Assembly: GCA_016286385.1 (NCBI GenBank) | Contig: JAEESO010000021.1 | Location: 1 to 41,682, forward strand | DNA: 41,682 nt | Direction of reading: 5' to 3' | DNA from: Bacteroidales bacterium | Lineage (GTDB): Bacteria; Bacteroidota; Bacteroidia; Bacteroidales; UBA932 | Shown here: one piece after another, positions 40,505-41,682 of the stretch | Numbering within the stretch: position 1 is the stretch's first letter | Layout of the letters: every line of letters begins with the position of its first letter | Made by a program: the position numbers and the translations under genes | The notes under the pieces: generated by a model | The model's input: only the letters and a program-made list of their open reading frames with translations | Told to the model about the DNA's origin: nothing | The model's database searches: none

Positions 40505-41682
40505 TTATTTGCCCTCATATGCACCGGGCCAGCAACCTTCCGTCTTCCTGGTGGTGCCAAGAGCGTCTTTCAGATAAGCTCCGTTCAGCCAAGTCGCAAC
40601 GCCGGCACTAGGATTTGCCGTGTCAAATGCCTGGATTGCCTCCAGCACCCTGGCAGGAGTACCTCTTGTAAATCCAGCGGGGAGAGAGTTATTTGACTTC
40701 CAGAGTATGTGTTCAGAATCATTCCACCCAAGCAGGTAACTTGAAGCCGTATTGAAATCCGGATGACTTGTACTACTCTCTACGGTATAATTACTGGCGG
40801 GCATTGCATTGAAAAAAGCATTATGCCCGTAAGATGTGACGGAACCAAAAGGAGCGGCAACTGCCGGTTTAGGGTCCGAAGTTACTTTATATCTGTTAAG
40901 AATGAAATTGTTGGCAATGTACAAGGATGCGCTGGCTCCTGTGTTGTATACAACACCGTTTGCCGAGCTAATCGGGCCCTGAAGGGAACTGTTCACAATC
41001 AGAGTTTTTGCAGAGTTATAAACACTCGGGATTTGCATCGTTGCTGAATGGTAGAAACTACAGTTATTTACGGCAAGCAATCCTTTTGATACAAGAATAT
41101 CAGTACAAACAGAAGAAGAAGTATTGTCTATAAAGGCGCTGTTGTTAATGAACACTTTGCTTGAATTGGAAGCCAATCTGATAACTCCCCTGGATTTGGA
41201 TTTATTACCGTTAAAATAACAGCCATCTATTTTAACCGTACCACCGGCCACGTAAATAGCACTGGCTACACCATTTCCCACATCATTCCCAGAGAATACG
41301 CATTTGTTAATTGCGATATTACCGTCTGCCAAGTATACAATACCACCATTATCCGTTCCACCACTATAAGTGTTCTTGTTGTTTTCAAAAACGCAGGAAT
41401 TAATAGTTGCAGAGGCAATTTGTGTAAATATCAGGGCGCTGCCACCTGTACTATTTGTTGCATTTTGGAAAGACACACCATCAAATACCGCATTTATGGA
41501 TGACGAATTGGTGCTGAAAATAGAATATGTGCCAGCGCCGTCAAAGATGGTCTTGTTAACGGAAATATCTCTGCCCGCGAGGGATGTTCCTGTTGCGGAG
41601 ATTGGATAACCGCCAAAGATTGAGAAGGATGTATTTGTTATGGTAACGGATTCGGTAGAAGTGTAGGTACCGGCAGCCATGT
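40505..41682 (-). CDS. Right-handed parallel beta-helix protein, N terminus beyond window
   Basis: The visible part, about 391 residues, is a beta-helix. Short repeats carry the form INxCxFxxN (ATINSCVFENN, IAINKCVFSGN, VKIDGCYFNGN, LAVNNCSFYHS), stacked with asparagine and serine ladders. A frame ATG occurs at 41680, but MAAGTYTST looks like the interior of the usual VAAGTY start-of-helix motif, so the true N terminus with a signal peptide lies to the right. The C terminus (TEGCWPGAYEGK) is typical of secreted Bacteroidetes beta-helix proteins. Some relatives are polysaccharide lyases, but no lyase active site is recognised here. It is the most upstream PUL gene seen. Confidence 0.75.
   Translation of the reverse strand, partial: MAAGTYTSTESVTITNTSFSIFGGYPISATGTSLAGRDISVNKTIFDGAGTYSIFSTNSSSINAVFDGVSFQNATNSTGGSALIFTQIASATINSCVFENNKNTYSGGTDNGGIVYLADGNIAINKCVFSGNDVGNGVASAIYVAGGTVKIDGCYFNGNKSKSRGVIRLASNSSKVFINNSAFIDNTSSSVCTDILVSKGLLAVNNCSFYHSATMQIPSVYNSAKTLIVNSSLQGPISSANGVVYNTGASASLYIANNFILNRYKVTSDPKPAVAAPFGSVTSYGHNAFFNAMPASNYTVESSTSHPDFNTASSYLLGWNDSEHILWKSNNSLPAGFTRGTPARVLEAIQAFDTANPSAGVATWLNGAYLKDALGTTRKTEGCWPGAYEGK

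Larger units (their letters stand above)
15640..41680 (-). other. Polysaccharide utilization locus, 14 tightly packed genes
   Basis: Every gene from the right edge to 15640 is on the minus strand. Junctions are ATGA overlaps (37170-37173, 36067-36070, 29829-29832, 23144-23147, 19759-19762, 18581-18584), TAATG overlaps (32132, 17505) or gaps of 2-8 nt. This is the layout of one transcript with translational coupling. The susC/susD pair, HTCS regulator, surface lipoproteins and several glycosidase-like genes identify it as a PUL. The first gene and its promoter lie beyond the right edge. I found no gene-free space large enough for a conventional intergenic promoter inside it. Confidence 0.88.

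Overview
This window looks like a gut- or rumen-type member of the order Bacteroidales. The evidence is the 16S rRNA 5' segment at the left edge, repeated promoters of the Bacteroidetes form TTTG-N19/20-TAnnTTTG, a Rho factor with a long disordered insert, and a polysaccharide utilization locus (PUL) of SusC/SusD type with a hybrid two-component regulator. No lower rank is claimed.

Region 1 (1-13424) is core chromosome. It holds the 5' end of a 16S rRNA gene with its promoter and leader (minus strand), then rpe and pepD (minus, 4-bp overlap). Next come hutH (plus, divergent from pepD with promoters that overlap), dnaA (minus, sharing a bidirectional terminator with hutH), a periplasmic amidase with a SPOR-like tail (minus), lptD (plus), rho (plus) and mnmE (plus). 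Three copies of one short dispersed repeat family lie inside or at the start of genes here. Two are read in frame inside the amidase and MnmE, and the third supplies the GTG start codon of mnmE.

Region 2 (13425-15639) is a small accessory patch. It holds a degraded-looking GC-rich stretch with a C10 run and a palindrome, a terminator, a 66-residue two-helix membrane protein, a hairpin-bearing spacer, and a 490-residue AlbA_2/Schlafen-type protein with a GHKL ATPase-like region and a winged helix.

Region 3 (15640 to the right edge) is one very tightly packed PUL of 14 genes on the minus strand. In transcription order it reads: beta-helix protein (cut by the window edge), DUF5107-TPR protein, aldose 1-epimerase lipoprotein, HTCS regulator, beta-helix/fimbrillin-like lipoprotein, fimbrillin-like lipoprotein, BACON protein with a degenerate endonuclease/phosphatase-like domain, SusC, SusD, BACON/DUF5689 surface lipoprotein, FAD oxidoreductase, sialidase/GH93-like propeller, clan GH-A hydrolase, and GH2. 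Most junctions are ATGA or TAATG overlaps and the rest are gaps of 2-8 nt, so the regulator appears to be co-transcribed with everything it is expected to control. The likely scheme is surface capture of a glycan by the lipoproteins and SusD, import through SusC, trimming by GH2, GH-A and propeller enzymes, mutarotation of the released sugar, and sensing of an oligosaccharide by the HTCS. The glycan itself cannot be named from the sequence. The most unusual points are the three adhesin-like or pseudo-enzyme lipoproteins between the regulator and susC, the regulator embedded in the operon, and the in-frame repeats.
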